This document shows positions 15,459 through 21,150 of a stretch of 21,982 nucleotides of DNA, piece by piece. The translations under genes were made by a program, and so were the position numbers. The notes under the pieces were generated by a model. The model was not told the DNA's origin. It worked only from the letters and a program-made list of their open reading frames with translations, and searched no databases. This stretch comes from a virus. Every line of letters starts with the position of its first letter. Within the stretch, counting starts at the first letter, position 1. The DNA lies in the IMG/VR virus record IMGVR_UViG_3300030110_000670, positions 1 to 21,982 of that record, one strand, 5' to 3'.

Positions 15459-15820
15459 TATGAATTATTATAAGCTTTTTGCTCCCATTTAAATCCTGGC
15501 CAACCTTCAGGTTTCCATTCACCTTCATACTTTATTTTACCGTCTTTACGAGCATATGATTTTCCATCATATATTAATTCATTATCATTGTAGTCTAAAC
15601 CTTTAGCGCCATCTGATGCTCTATAATCTTTTATATCTTGTAAATGAATTAACTCGTGGTTAATAGTATCTTCTTGTTGAGCTGGAGACATTTCTCTATC
15701 AACTAATATACTACCATTTTTTGTGGCAACACCTAATGTTCCTTCTTCCATCTCCATGTTGTATATAGGTGTGTTTAATGTACACGTGCAATAAGGTGCA
15801 CCTTTCATTTTAAATGCCAT
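15458..15820 (-). CDS. Small putative zinc metallopeptidase (HExxH), MAFKxK N-terminus
   Basis: A 120-residue protein starting MAFKMKGAPYCTC. It contains INHELIHLQD, with His55, Glu56 and His59 forming an HExxH zinc site. A Glu in the C-terminal KWEQKAY (Glu113) could be the third ligand. The body before the site (GTLGVATKNGSILVDREMS) reads as a beta-hairpin edge typical of compact minigluzincins. Similar short HExxH proteins recur, to my memory, in uncultured marine phages. A two-Cys CTC motif at 11-13 is unexplained. The stop overlaps the GTG of the next peptidase gene. Alone it would be a minimal peptidase or an inactive zinc-binding module; both remain possible. Confidence 0.62.
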   Translation of the reverse strand: MAFKMKGAPYCTCTLNTPIYNMEMEEGTLGVATKNGSILVDREMSPAQQEDTINHELIHLQDIKDYRASDGAKGLDYNDNELIYDGKSYARKDGKIKYEGEWKPEGWPGFKWEQKAYNNS

Positions 15821-15836
15821 AATATTTTTTTATAAC

Positions 15837-15858
15837 AGCCCCGGTAAAAACCGGAGCT
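15837..15858 (-). terminator. Hairpin after the His-rich gene
   Basis: On the minus strand: AGCTCCGGT TTTT ACCGGGGCT, a 9-bp stem with one G-U pair and a four-T loop, just after the stop of the His-rich gene. What follows (GTTATAAAAAAATATT) lacks a clear U-tract, so it could be a weak terminator or an mRNA-processing/stability hairpin ahead of the metallopeptidase operon. Confidence 0.55.
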
Positions 15859-15875
15859 TATTATTTTAAAGAATC

Positions 15876-16442
15876 CTATTTATGTCCTGGACCACAATGT
15901 CTAAGCATCGAAGGTCTACCACCTAATTTAGGTGCTACACCATGATTTTTTCCATGCTCTTTAGCAGGGTGAGATACATTACCTTTCATGTAATCTCTAT
16001 GTGTTGCAGATTGATCTTCGTGAGATGAACCGCTATGCCCATGATAACCTTTGTCAGTACCTTTATAGTTTGCATAATCTATATGAGTAGCTGATTGATC
16101 ACGTTTCATGGATCCATGTTTTTTAACTGGATAATCCAATTTTTTATTTGGTACGTCAAAACCTAAACTTCCATCTTTATCTCCAACATATGATTTACCT
16201 GTAAGATTCATGTCATCACTTAATACCGGATTTGACAAGTCTTCACTCATCATTGCTGGGTGCGGGTGCGCATGAGAACCTTTATCTGTGTCATAATTTT
16301 TAGCTGGATGATGAGTTTCATCATTTTCTAAATAATGTAATCTAGCAGAAGCTGTAAGATCTTTATCGTGTGCCATCTTAGCGTCGTAATGCTCTTCTTG
16401 TCTTTTTGAAAAACGAGGATGGTTTCCTGAATAATTTCCCAT
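15876..16442 (-). CDS. His-rich repetitive protein with MGNY start
   Basis: A 188-residue hydrophilic protein in which about 20 residues are His (around 11%). Internal repeats are visible: DQSATHIDY at 115-123 and DQSATHRDY at 143-151, HPAK at 45-48 and 158-161, TDKG at 52-55 and 129-132, and SHAHPHP at 56-62. It ends with LRHCGPGHK, related in style to PLQHCG in the protein at 17565-18254. No membrane or catalytic domain is seen, so it is probably disordered. His clusters may bind zinc or other metals, which is interesting beside the two zinc peptidases. N-terminal MGNY matches the protein at 11759-12352. Function unknown. Confidence 0.58.
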   Translation of the reverse strand: MGNYSGNHPRFSKRQEEHYDAKMAHDKDLTASARLHYLENDETHHPAKNYDTDKGSHAHPHPAMMSEDLSNPVLSDDMNLTGKSYVGDKDGSLGFDVPNKKLDYPVKKHGSMKRDQSATHIDYANYKGTDKGYHGHSGSSHEDQSATHRDYMKGNVSHPAKEHGKNHGVAPKLGGRPSMLRHCGPGHK

Positions 16443-16461
16443 TTTTTTAGTTTTAATAAAA

Positions 16462-16483
16462 CCCTGCTAGAAAACTAACAGGG
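16462..16483 (-). terminator. Intrinsic terminator after the 97-aa gene
   Basis: On the minus strand: CCCTGTTAG TTTT CTAGCAGGG followed immediately by TTTTATT. The 9-bp stem has one mismatch, and the T-run follows as expected of a Rho-independent terminator. It lies 22 bases after the stop codon of the 97-residue gene. Confidence 0.82.
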
Positions 16484-16504
16484 AATTATGATTAATAATT
16501 TAAG

Positions 16505-16798
16505 TTAAGCTACAACGATTGCAGTTACTTTTACACCTGTAGTATTTTGTACGATTGACATAATACCGCCTGGGTTAGCAGTAACAGCTGAAATAAATTG
16601 ATCAGCCCACTCTTTACCTTTTCCAGTAGTTGTGAATAAATAACTTTTTCCAGAGTCAGTATAAACTGTCCACTTGTTAGCGTCGCCGCCTCCGTTTGCC
16701 AATCCTTGGAATACAGATACAACGCCACCAATTAAAACGTCTGATGTTTGGTTAGCAACATTTACGTCTGCTGCTTTAATTTTAATGTAATTTGCCAT
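16505..16798 (-). CDS. Small GC-richer probable virion protein
   Basis: A 97-residue protein (MANYIKIKAADVNVANQTSD) rich in Val, Ala, Gly and Thr, with a probable all-beta first half and a small helical stretch at about 63-75. Its GC content (42-50% in sampled rows) is far above that of its neighbours and resembles the capsid gene, suggesting high expression. It stands alone between a repeated leader at 16799-16865 and a strong terminator at 16462-16483, so it may be an independent high-level transcription unit. A capsid decoration protein or other abundant virion component is the best guess. The second frame inside it (16531-16731) is a shadow. Confidence 0.65.
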   Translation of the reverse strand: MANYIKIKAADVNVANQTSDVLIGGVVSVFQGLANGGGDANKWTVYTDSGKSYLFTTTGKGKEWADQFISAVTANPGGIMSIVQNTTGVKVTAIVVA

Positions 16799-16865
16799 AA
16801 TTTTTGTGTTAATGTTTGTGTTAATGTTAAATGTTAATGTTGAGTTTTATACAGCTCTCTTACTG
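16799..16865 (-). promoter_or_regulatory. Repetitive leader of the 97-aa gene
   Basis: The 67-base spacer holds a 12-bp tandem repeat, TTTGTGTTAATG at 16803-16814 and 16815-16826 on the plus strand, followed by TTAAATGTTAATG. On the minus strand this reads as repeated CATTAACA units ending AACACAAAAATTATG at the start codon. A TATAAA lies farther upstream on that strand. No Shine-Dalgarno sequence. It is a probable expression leader; promoter assignment is weak. Confidence 0.4.
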
Positions 16866-17078
16866 TTATCCTTTTGCAAGTTGAGTTATAGGTCCTGCTT
16901 TATACGAACAAGGAGCTTTTAATACTTCTTTACCGTATATACCTGAACTTAAACCTTCACCATGAGGTCTACCTACTTGATCTAGTGGACCATCCCATAT
17001 ATGAGATTCACCTACTATACCAACTTTACTTCCTGGTTTTAATTTTTCCATTGCTGGATCATATTTTTTATGATTCAT
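16866..17078 (-). CDS. Small unknown protein
   Basis: A 70-residue protein (MNHKKYDPAMEKLKPGSKVG) that is Gly- and Pro-rich, with VGIVGESHIWDGPL and SYKAGPITQLAKG. Its start follows AACACAAAAATTATG, the leader shared with the genes at 16505-16798 and 11759-12352. The gap to the previous gene is only 10 bases, filled entirely by this leader motif. No recognisable domain; it may be a minor virion protein by association with its neighbours. Confidence 0.5.
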   Translation of the reverse strand: MNHKKYDPAMEKLKPGSKVGIVGESHIWDGPLDQVGRPHGEGLSSGIYGKEVLKAPCSYKAGPITQLAKG

Positions 17079-17088
17079 AATTTTTGTG

Positions 17089-17565
17089 TTAAACTGGTTT
17101 GTATAATTGTTCTAATTTATTTTGAGGTTGCTCTACACTTGACATTACCTCGTTTATTACTTCATTTTTAAACTCTGACTTATTAGCAGGATTTATTTCT
17201 GATGAAAAAGTGTTAACAGATTCTTTTGCTTGATTAACATTTTCTACTAAAGGTTTGCCTGAATTTATAGCATTTTGTTGCATAACTCCTTTCGATGCAT
17301 TCCCTAATAATTTATTTCCTTGCATACTTAATCCAGAAAGATTTAAAGTATCATTTGATCCTTGATTCCAATGCGTATTATTTGGTAAATATGTTGGAAC
17401 AAAAGCGTTTGGATTTTGCGCTGATTGAGAAGTTCTATCCATGTTGCCAGATAAAAAACTTTCAGGAGTAGCAAATTGTTGATAATTTGTATTGTTTAAA
17501 AAACTTTCATGAGGAAGCATTTTTACTGGAGGTACTTTGTACGATATTTTTCTTCTTCTTGCCAT
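17089..17565 (-). CDS. Unknown Asn/Gln/Ser-rich protein
   Basis: A 158-residue low-complexity protein with a basic start (MARRRKISYKVPPVK) and a body dominated by Asn, Ser and Gln (FATPESFLSGNMDRTSQSAQ and similar). The repeats HESFL and PESFL are visible. No catalytic or membrane motif was found. Its start overlaps the preceding stop (TAATG) and it belongs to the run of small disordered proteins between the chaperonin cassette and the terminator at 16462-16483. Function unknown; an internal or minor virion protein is possible. Confidence 0.5.
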   Translation of the reverse strand: MARRRKISYKVPPVKMLPHESFLNNTNYQQFATPESFLSGNMDRTSQSAQNPNAFVPTYLPNNTHWNQGSNDTLNLSGLSMQGNKLLGNASKGVMQQNAINSGKPLVENVNQAKESVNTFSSEINPANKSEFKNEVINEVMSSVEQPQNKLEQLYKPV

Positions 17566-18254
17566 TATAACCAGTTTTTAGGGTTTATTTTATCTATTAT
17601 ATTTCCTCCTGCTCTAGCATTTTGATTGTCTTGGAAATTTTTCATTTTTTTTCTTAATCTCGCCTCTTTAGCAGTCTTACCTTTATCTACAGCATCATCT
17701 ATTCTTGCTTGTATAGATTTTTCATTTCTTTTATTAAATCCAAATTTGTTTTTATGTTCACCCGTATCTTTCTTTAAATTTTCATCGTCCATAAAGCTAT
17801 ATGGATTTATAGTATTAGAGTTATCATTAGCGTTAGAAGACGTGGTTGATTGAGGATTTGAATAACTACCAGAATTAAAATTTTGAATATTTGGAGATGG
17901 AAGGTTAACACTTGAACCCATGCTAGAACTTCCGGCAGGAACATTTCCATGATAACTTTTACTAGTTGGATTTAATTGATTTTTAATTTGATTAATAACA
18001 TCCATAGCATTGTAAGCAGCTTTTGATGCACCGATAGATATGTTTTTAACTGGATGCGATCTAAGTTTTTCAGCCTTGTTATAACTAACATCATTACCTA
18101 CAGTACCAGGACTATTCATGGAACGCATTTTATTCCAACCACCTGAATGCATCATATCACTACCACAGTGTTGCAATGGATGCGGCATTGCTCTATCTTC
18201 TGCATTGCCAAACATTTTTAATGCTGCATCTATTTCTTTATTTTTAAAACCCAT
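17565..18254 (-). CDS. Unknown disordered protein with MGFK start
   Basis: A 229-residue protein, polar throughout. It starts MGFKNKEIDAALKMFG, similar in form to the MAFKxK proteins, and contains PHPLQHCG at about 25-32, comparable to LRHCGPG of the His-rich protein. The centre is Ser/Asn-rich (about 103-147) and the C-terminus is a charged helix (RNEKSIQARIDDAVDKGKTA) followed by a basic patch. It sits immediately after the winged-helix-like gene with a one-base gap. No domain identified; probably an unstructured virion or morphogenesis protein. Confidence 0.52.
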   Translation of the reverse strand: MGFKNKEIDAALKMFGNAEDRAMPHPLQHCGSDMMHSGGWNKMRSMNSPGTVGNDVSYNKAEKLRSHPVKNISIGASKAAYNAMDVINQIKNQLNPTSKSYHGNVPAGSSSMGSSVNLPSPNIQNFNSGSYSNPQSTTSSNANDNSNTINPYSFMDDENLKKDTGEHKNKFGFNKRNEKSIQARIDDAVDKGKTAKEARLRKKMKNFQDNQNARAGGNIIDKINPKNWL

Positions 18255-18255
18255 T

Positions 18256-18702
18256 TTATCTATTTTTATCTGTATTAACGTTATATATAGAAGTTCTTAA
18301 AACTTTATTACTATATGTATTTTTTCTCATTATAATGTTTCTTCTTTCACTAGTTGGTATATCTTCATGACCTAACATTATTTTGTAAATTTTATTTATA
18401 AGTCTTCTGCATTTAAAAGAAGTTTTATAAATATTATACTTTTGTGTAGTTCTATTTCTTTTTCTCCATACATTTATCCATTCTTCTTTAATCAATTTGT
18501 TCCATCTTTTTTTATTCCAACTATAAGAATATGAACCTTTTTTAAAATCACTTATTTTAAATAAACTAATACAATCTAAGTATATTAATAATTCTAAGTC
18601 AGCATCATTTAAGCCGTTGTTCTTACAAGCCCATTTGCGTATTATACGGTAATGTTTAAGTAGATTTAGATTTTTTAAATCATCTACGTCTAGCCTTTTC
18701 AT
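18256..18702 (-). CDS. Basic winged-helix-like protein, possible DNA-binding regulator
   Basis: A 148-residue strongly basic protein (many Lys, Arg). The order of elements suggests a MarR-like winged helix: DADLELLIYLDCISLFKISDF (helices), SWNKKRWNKLIKEEWINVW (recognition helix and first wing strand), RKRNRTTQKYNIYKTSF (wing) and RRLINKIYKIMLG (C-terminal helix). The tail (SERRNIIMRKNTYSNK) is basic. Its start overlaps the groES stop by four bases (ATGA), so it is translated together with the chaperonins. It could be a late-gene regulator or a DNA-packaging accessory (small-terminase-like) protein. I recall comparable proteins in marine phages without a proven function. Confidence 0.55.
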   Translation of the reverse strand: MKRLDVDDLKNLNLLKHYRIIRKWACKNNGLNDADLELLIYLDCISLFKISDFKKGSYSYSWNKKRWNKLIKEEWINVWRKRNRTTQKYNIYKTSFKCRRLINKIYKIMLGHEDIPTSERRNIIMRKNTYSNKVLRTSIYNVNTDKNR

Positions 18703-18962
18703 AAAACAACGACAACATCTTGTGATTTTATAACATGATATGTAGTATCTTCAACTTCAATTTTATGACCTGCGTGTCTATCAAAATAAATAACATCATT
18801 TTTATTTAACCCATTTATTTCGTCACCTACAGATAATATTTTAGCTTTAGTATACCTAACATCTTCTTTGTGTTTTTCAGCAAGTAACAAACCACCTTTT
18901 GTTTTAGTAGTTCCTTGTTTAGCTTTTTCTATTATTAAATTTCTACCTATTGCCTTCATCAA
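18699..18962 (-). CDS. groES: Co-chaperonin GroES
   Basis: An 87-residue GroES: IGRNLIIEKAK (first strand), the mobile loop TTKTKGGLLLAEKHKEDVR with hydrophobic tripeptide LLL at 25-27 that contacts GroEL, AKILSVGDE (dome-base strand), LNKNDVIYFDRHAGHKIEV, and the closing VIKSQDVVVVL. Length is close to bacterial GroES (about 97) but the N-terminal and roof parts are shortened. It would cap the GroEL ring with ATP. Start ATG lies within the groEL 3' end (20-base overlap), and its stop overlaps the next gene by ATGA. A second GroES-like protein lies at 10647-11252. Confidence 0.9.
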   Translation of the reverse strand: MMKAIGRNLIIEKAKQGTTKTKGGLLLAEKHKEDVRYTKAKILSVGDEINGLNKNDVIYFDRHAGHKIEVEDTTYHVIKSQDVVVVL

Positions 18963-20499
18963 TTCTTAAATTATTAATTACACAATCTGTAGATAAAATA
19001 GTAGTAGCTACTGAAGCTGCGTTTTTTAACGCACTTTTAGTTACTAGTAAAGGATCTATAATTCCAGCATCAACCATATGTACAATCTCTCCATTTAATA
19101 CATTTGTTCCATATCCATCTTTAGCTGGTAACATTATTTCTTCTACACCAGCATTTAATAAAATAATTTTATATGGAGAAATTATTGAAGCTGTTAATAT
19201 TTTTTCACCTTTATTTTTTTCATCTACTCTCATAGCTGCGTTTAATAAAGCTACTCCACCACCCGGCACAATACCTTCTTTTATCGCAGCTTTAGTTGCA
19301 CAAATAGCGTCTTCTGCTCTGTCAAGTTTTTCTTTTAACTCTACTTCAGAATTAGCACCTATTTTTACAACAGCTATTTTAGCAGCTAACCTTGCTAGTC
19401 TTTTTTCTAAACTTATAAGTTTTTCAGGAATCTTACAAGTTTTTAATTCTTTTTTTAATTCTTTAATTATAGATAAAGTTTCAGGTTTTGTTTCTTGAAT
19501 TTGTATTATTGTTTCATCAAAACTTGTAATACTTTTAGAACAACTTCCTAAAAAGTTAATATCTATAGTTTCCATGTTATCTCCTAAGTCTTCATTTATA
19601 ACAACAGAATTAGTTAATAAAGCAATATCATCTAATATTTGTTTTCTATTTATTCCTAAAACCGGAGCATCAATCACGTTAACCTTTATATTACCTTTAG
19701 TTTTATTCATAGCTAGTGCTGTTAAAACTTCAGGTTCTAAATCACCTATAATTAAAAGTGGTTTTTTATTTTTAATTACATATTCTAGTACACTTTGTAT
19801 TTGTCTAATACTAGATATTTGAGAATCAATAATAAGAACAGCTGGGTTATCTAATTCAGCTGTCTTTTTTTCTTTATTAGTTATAAAATGAGGACTAGTA
19901 ATTCCTTTTGGATATTGAGCTCCATCTATAATTTCTACTTTTGTTTCTCCAGATTCTGAAACTTCCATCATAACTACACCTGTTTTGTCTACTTCTCTAA
20001 AAGCATCAGCAATTAATTTTCCTAAAACATTATCATTATTTGTAGATATAGTAGCTACATTATCCAGCATTTTATCTTGTACTGGTATAGATACAGTGTC
20101 TAAATATTTTAAAACTTTTTCAACAGCTGTGTTTATACCTTCTTTTATTTCTCTTACATTTTGTTTATCTAAAACACTGTAAGCTTGTTTAAGTATAGCG
20201 TGTGCTAATACTGTTGCGGTTGTTGTACCATCTCCAGCTTCTTGTACGGTTTTTTTAGCTGCTTGTTTTAAAAGAGTTGCACCCATGTTTTCAACAGGAT
20301 CTCTTAATATTATATTTTCAGCAACAGTAACTCCGTCTTTTGTAATAATAGGATTACCTCCAGCATCTTCAAGTATTACACATTTACCGCTAGCCCCAAG
20401 AGTGGAGCTAACAGCATTTGTGAGTTTTTCAATACCTTCAAATATTTTTGTCTTAGCTTCGTCACCAAAGTTAAGATTTTTAACTATCATATTTGACAT
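18943..20499 (-). CDS. groEL: Chaperonin GroEL (HSP60), phage-encoded
   Basis: A 518-residue HSP60. The nucleotide site is preserved: AGDGTTTATVLAH at 88-100, catalytic Asp397 in AEDAICATKAA (E. coli Asp398), and PGGGVALLNA at 412-421. The equatorial, intermediate and apical domains are all present, and the KPLLIIGDLEPEVLTAL segment is typical of the apical domain. Unusual: the apical substrate/GroES face differs from E. coli (GYLSPYF becomes GITSPHF at 199-205; the conserved APGFGDRRK becomes APVLGINRK at 278-286), and the C-terminal Gly-Gly-Met tail is absent, ending CVINNLRIDEGNR. The protein folds phage and perhaps host proteins with ATP. Leader is an AATTT pentamer run. groES overlaps its end. 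Confidence 0.95.
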   Translation of the reverse strand: MSNMIVKNLNFGDEAKTKIFEGIEKLTNAVSSTLGASGKCVILEDAGGNPIITKDGVTVAENIILRDPVENMGATLLKQAAKKTVQEAGDGTTTATVLAHAILKQAYSVLDKQNVREIKEGINTAVEKVLKYLDTVSIPVQDKMLDNVATISTNNDNVLGKLIADAFREVDKTGVVMMEVSESGETKVEIIDGAQYPKGITSPHFITNKEKKTAELDNPAVLIIDSQISSIRQIQSVLEYVIKNKKPLLIIGDLEPEVLTALAMNKTKGNIKVNVIDAPVLGINRKQILDDIALLTNSVVINEDLGDNMETIDINFLGSCSKSITSFDETIIQIQETKPETLSIIKELKKELKTCKIPEKLISLEKRLARLAAKIAVVKIGANSEVELKEKLDRAEDAICATKAAIKEGIVPGGGVALLNAAMRVDEKNKGEKILTASIISPYKIILLNAGVEEIMLPAKDGYGTNVLNGEIVHMVDAGIIDPLLVTKSALKNAASVATTILSTDCVINNLRIDEGNR

Positions 20500-20525
20500 A
20501 ATTTAATTTAATTTAATTTAATTTT
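20500..20525 (-). repeat. AATTT pentamer run, leader of groEL
   Basis: The 24-base gap before groEL consists of about five copies of AATTT (plus-strand sense), giving AAATTAAATTAAATTATG on the coding strand. Shorter versions lie upstream of the genes ending at 11726 (11727-11745) and 21145. It provides an unstructured A/T leader and no Shine-Dalgarno site. Confidence 0.6.
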
Positions 20526-20811
20526 ATTTAAAGGTTTTAACGACTTTAGGGCCTTTTAAAAAATCTACTTTTTTAGCATAATGCTCTACTGATCCATCAA
20601 TAGCGCTTTCTGCTCCTTCCATAGTTTCTCGCCTTGTAACGTCGTTCCAAGTATCTTCATTTGGATCTTGGTATTCAGTTTGATAAAAACCGTTTGGTAA
20701 TTGGGTTATTCTCCAGTTCTTTTTTTCTGAAAGATGTTTCCAAAGGTTAATGGTTTCTTCTGAAATTTGTGGTTGACTATTCCACGTTCTAGTCTGATAA
20801 TAAAACGTCAT
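20524..20811 (-). CDS. Small unknown protein upstream of groEL
   Basis: A 95-residue charged protein (MTFYYQTRTWNSQPQISEET) with aromatic and Glu-rich content and a helical C-terminal half (RRETMEGAESAIDGSVEHYA). No motif recognised. It shares a transcript direction and an AT-rich leader with groEL, whose ATG is 24 bases away, so it may belong to the chaperonin operon. Nothing indicates its role. Confidence 0.5.
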   Translation of the reverse strand: MTFYYQTRTWNSQPQISEETINLWKHLSEKKNWRITQLPNGFYQTEYQDPNEDTWNDVTRRETMEGAESAIDGSVEHYAKKVDFLKGPKVVKTFK

Positions 20812-20896
20812 AATTTTGGTTTTAAGTTTATATTTGGTTTATTGCTCTACCCGAGCCGGGTGTATTACTATTATTACTGGTTTTAAGTGTAATTTA
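20812..20896 (-). promoter_or_regulatory. 85-base spacer with small hairpin and 11-bp direct repeat
   Basis: Contains ACCCG AGC CGGGT at 20849-20861, a 5-bp GC stem with a 3-base loop and no U-run after it on the minus strand, and TGGTTTTAAGT twice (20817-20827 and 20878-20888) flanking it. It separates the small gene at 20897-21145 from the gene before groEL and could be a weak terminator or an operator for the chaperonin operon. Low confidence. Confidence 0.35.
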
Positions 20897-21145
20897 CTAT
20901 TTAGATATGTCTACTTTTTGACCAAGTAGTTCTTTTAAGTTTTTTTGGCCTTTTGTTTTAATTTTTTTAAGCAACCATTCTTCTAAAGATTTATCTTCTA
21001 TTTTATCTTTTTTAGTTATATTTTTAGTTCCTTTTATAAAAGCCATTTGGTTAAATTCATTGTGAGCTATATATTTATAATCTACACGTACTATTTTACC
21101 TTTTTCTTTTATTATATCCTGTATCTTTAAATCGTATCTATTCAT
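20897..21145 (-). CDS. Small Lys-rich unknown protein
   Basis: An 82-residue basic protein (MNRYDLKIQDIIKEKGKIVR) with about a quarter Lys. First half probably beta (IVRVDYKYIAHNEF, MAFIKGTKNI), second half helical (LEEWLLKKIKTKGQKNLKELL). The C-terminal EWLLKKIKTKGQKNLKELLG resembles a short helix-turn-helix-like amphipathic pair, but no family can be named. Start lies in an AATTT-type leader. A nucleic-acid-binding role is only suggested by charge. Confidence 0.5.
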   Translation of the reverse strand: MNRYDLKIQDIIKEKGKIVRVDYKYIAHNEFNQMAFIKGTKNITKKDKIEDKSLEEWLLKKIKTKGQKNLKELLGQKVDISK

Positions 21146-21150
21146 GTTAT

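Noticed and set aside
16531-16731. A 66-residue alternative frame within the 97-aa gene
   Set aside because: The 97-aa frame has the leader and terminator arrangement; the alternative has no domain features.
18950-19498. A 182-residue plus-strand frame opposite groEL
   Set aside because: Antisense to a well-conserved gene, composition follows the GroEL codons in mirror form, and no other plus-strand gene exists in the window.
20500-20525. AATTT run as a replication origin or iteron array
   Set aside because: Only about five short copies, exactly filling the gap before groEL, with similar runs before other genes; a leader explains it better.
20849-20861. Intrinsic terminator at the ACCCG-AGC-CGGGT hairpin
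   Set aside because: Stem is only 5 bp with a 3-base loop and no T-run follows on either strand, so it is reported only as part of a spacer.
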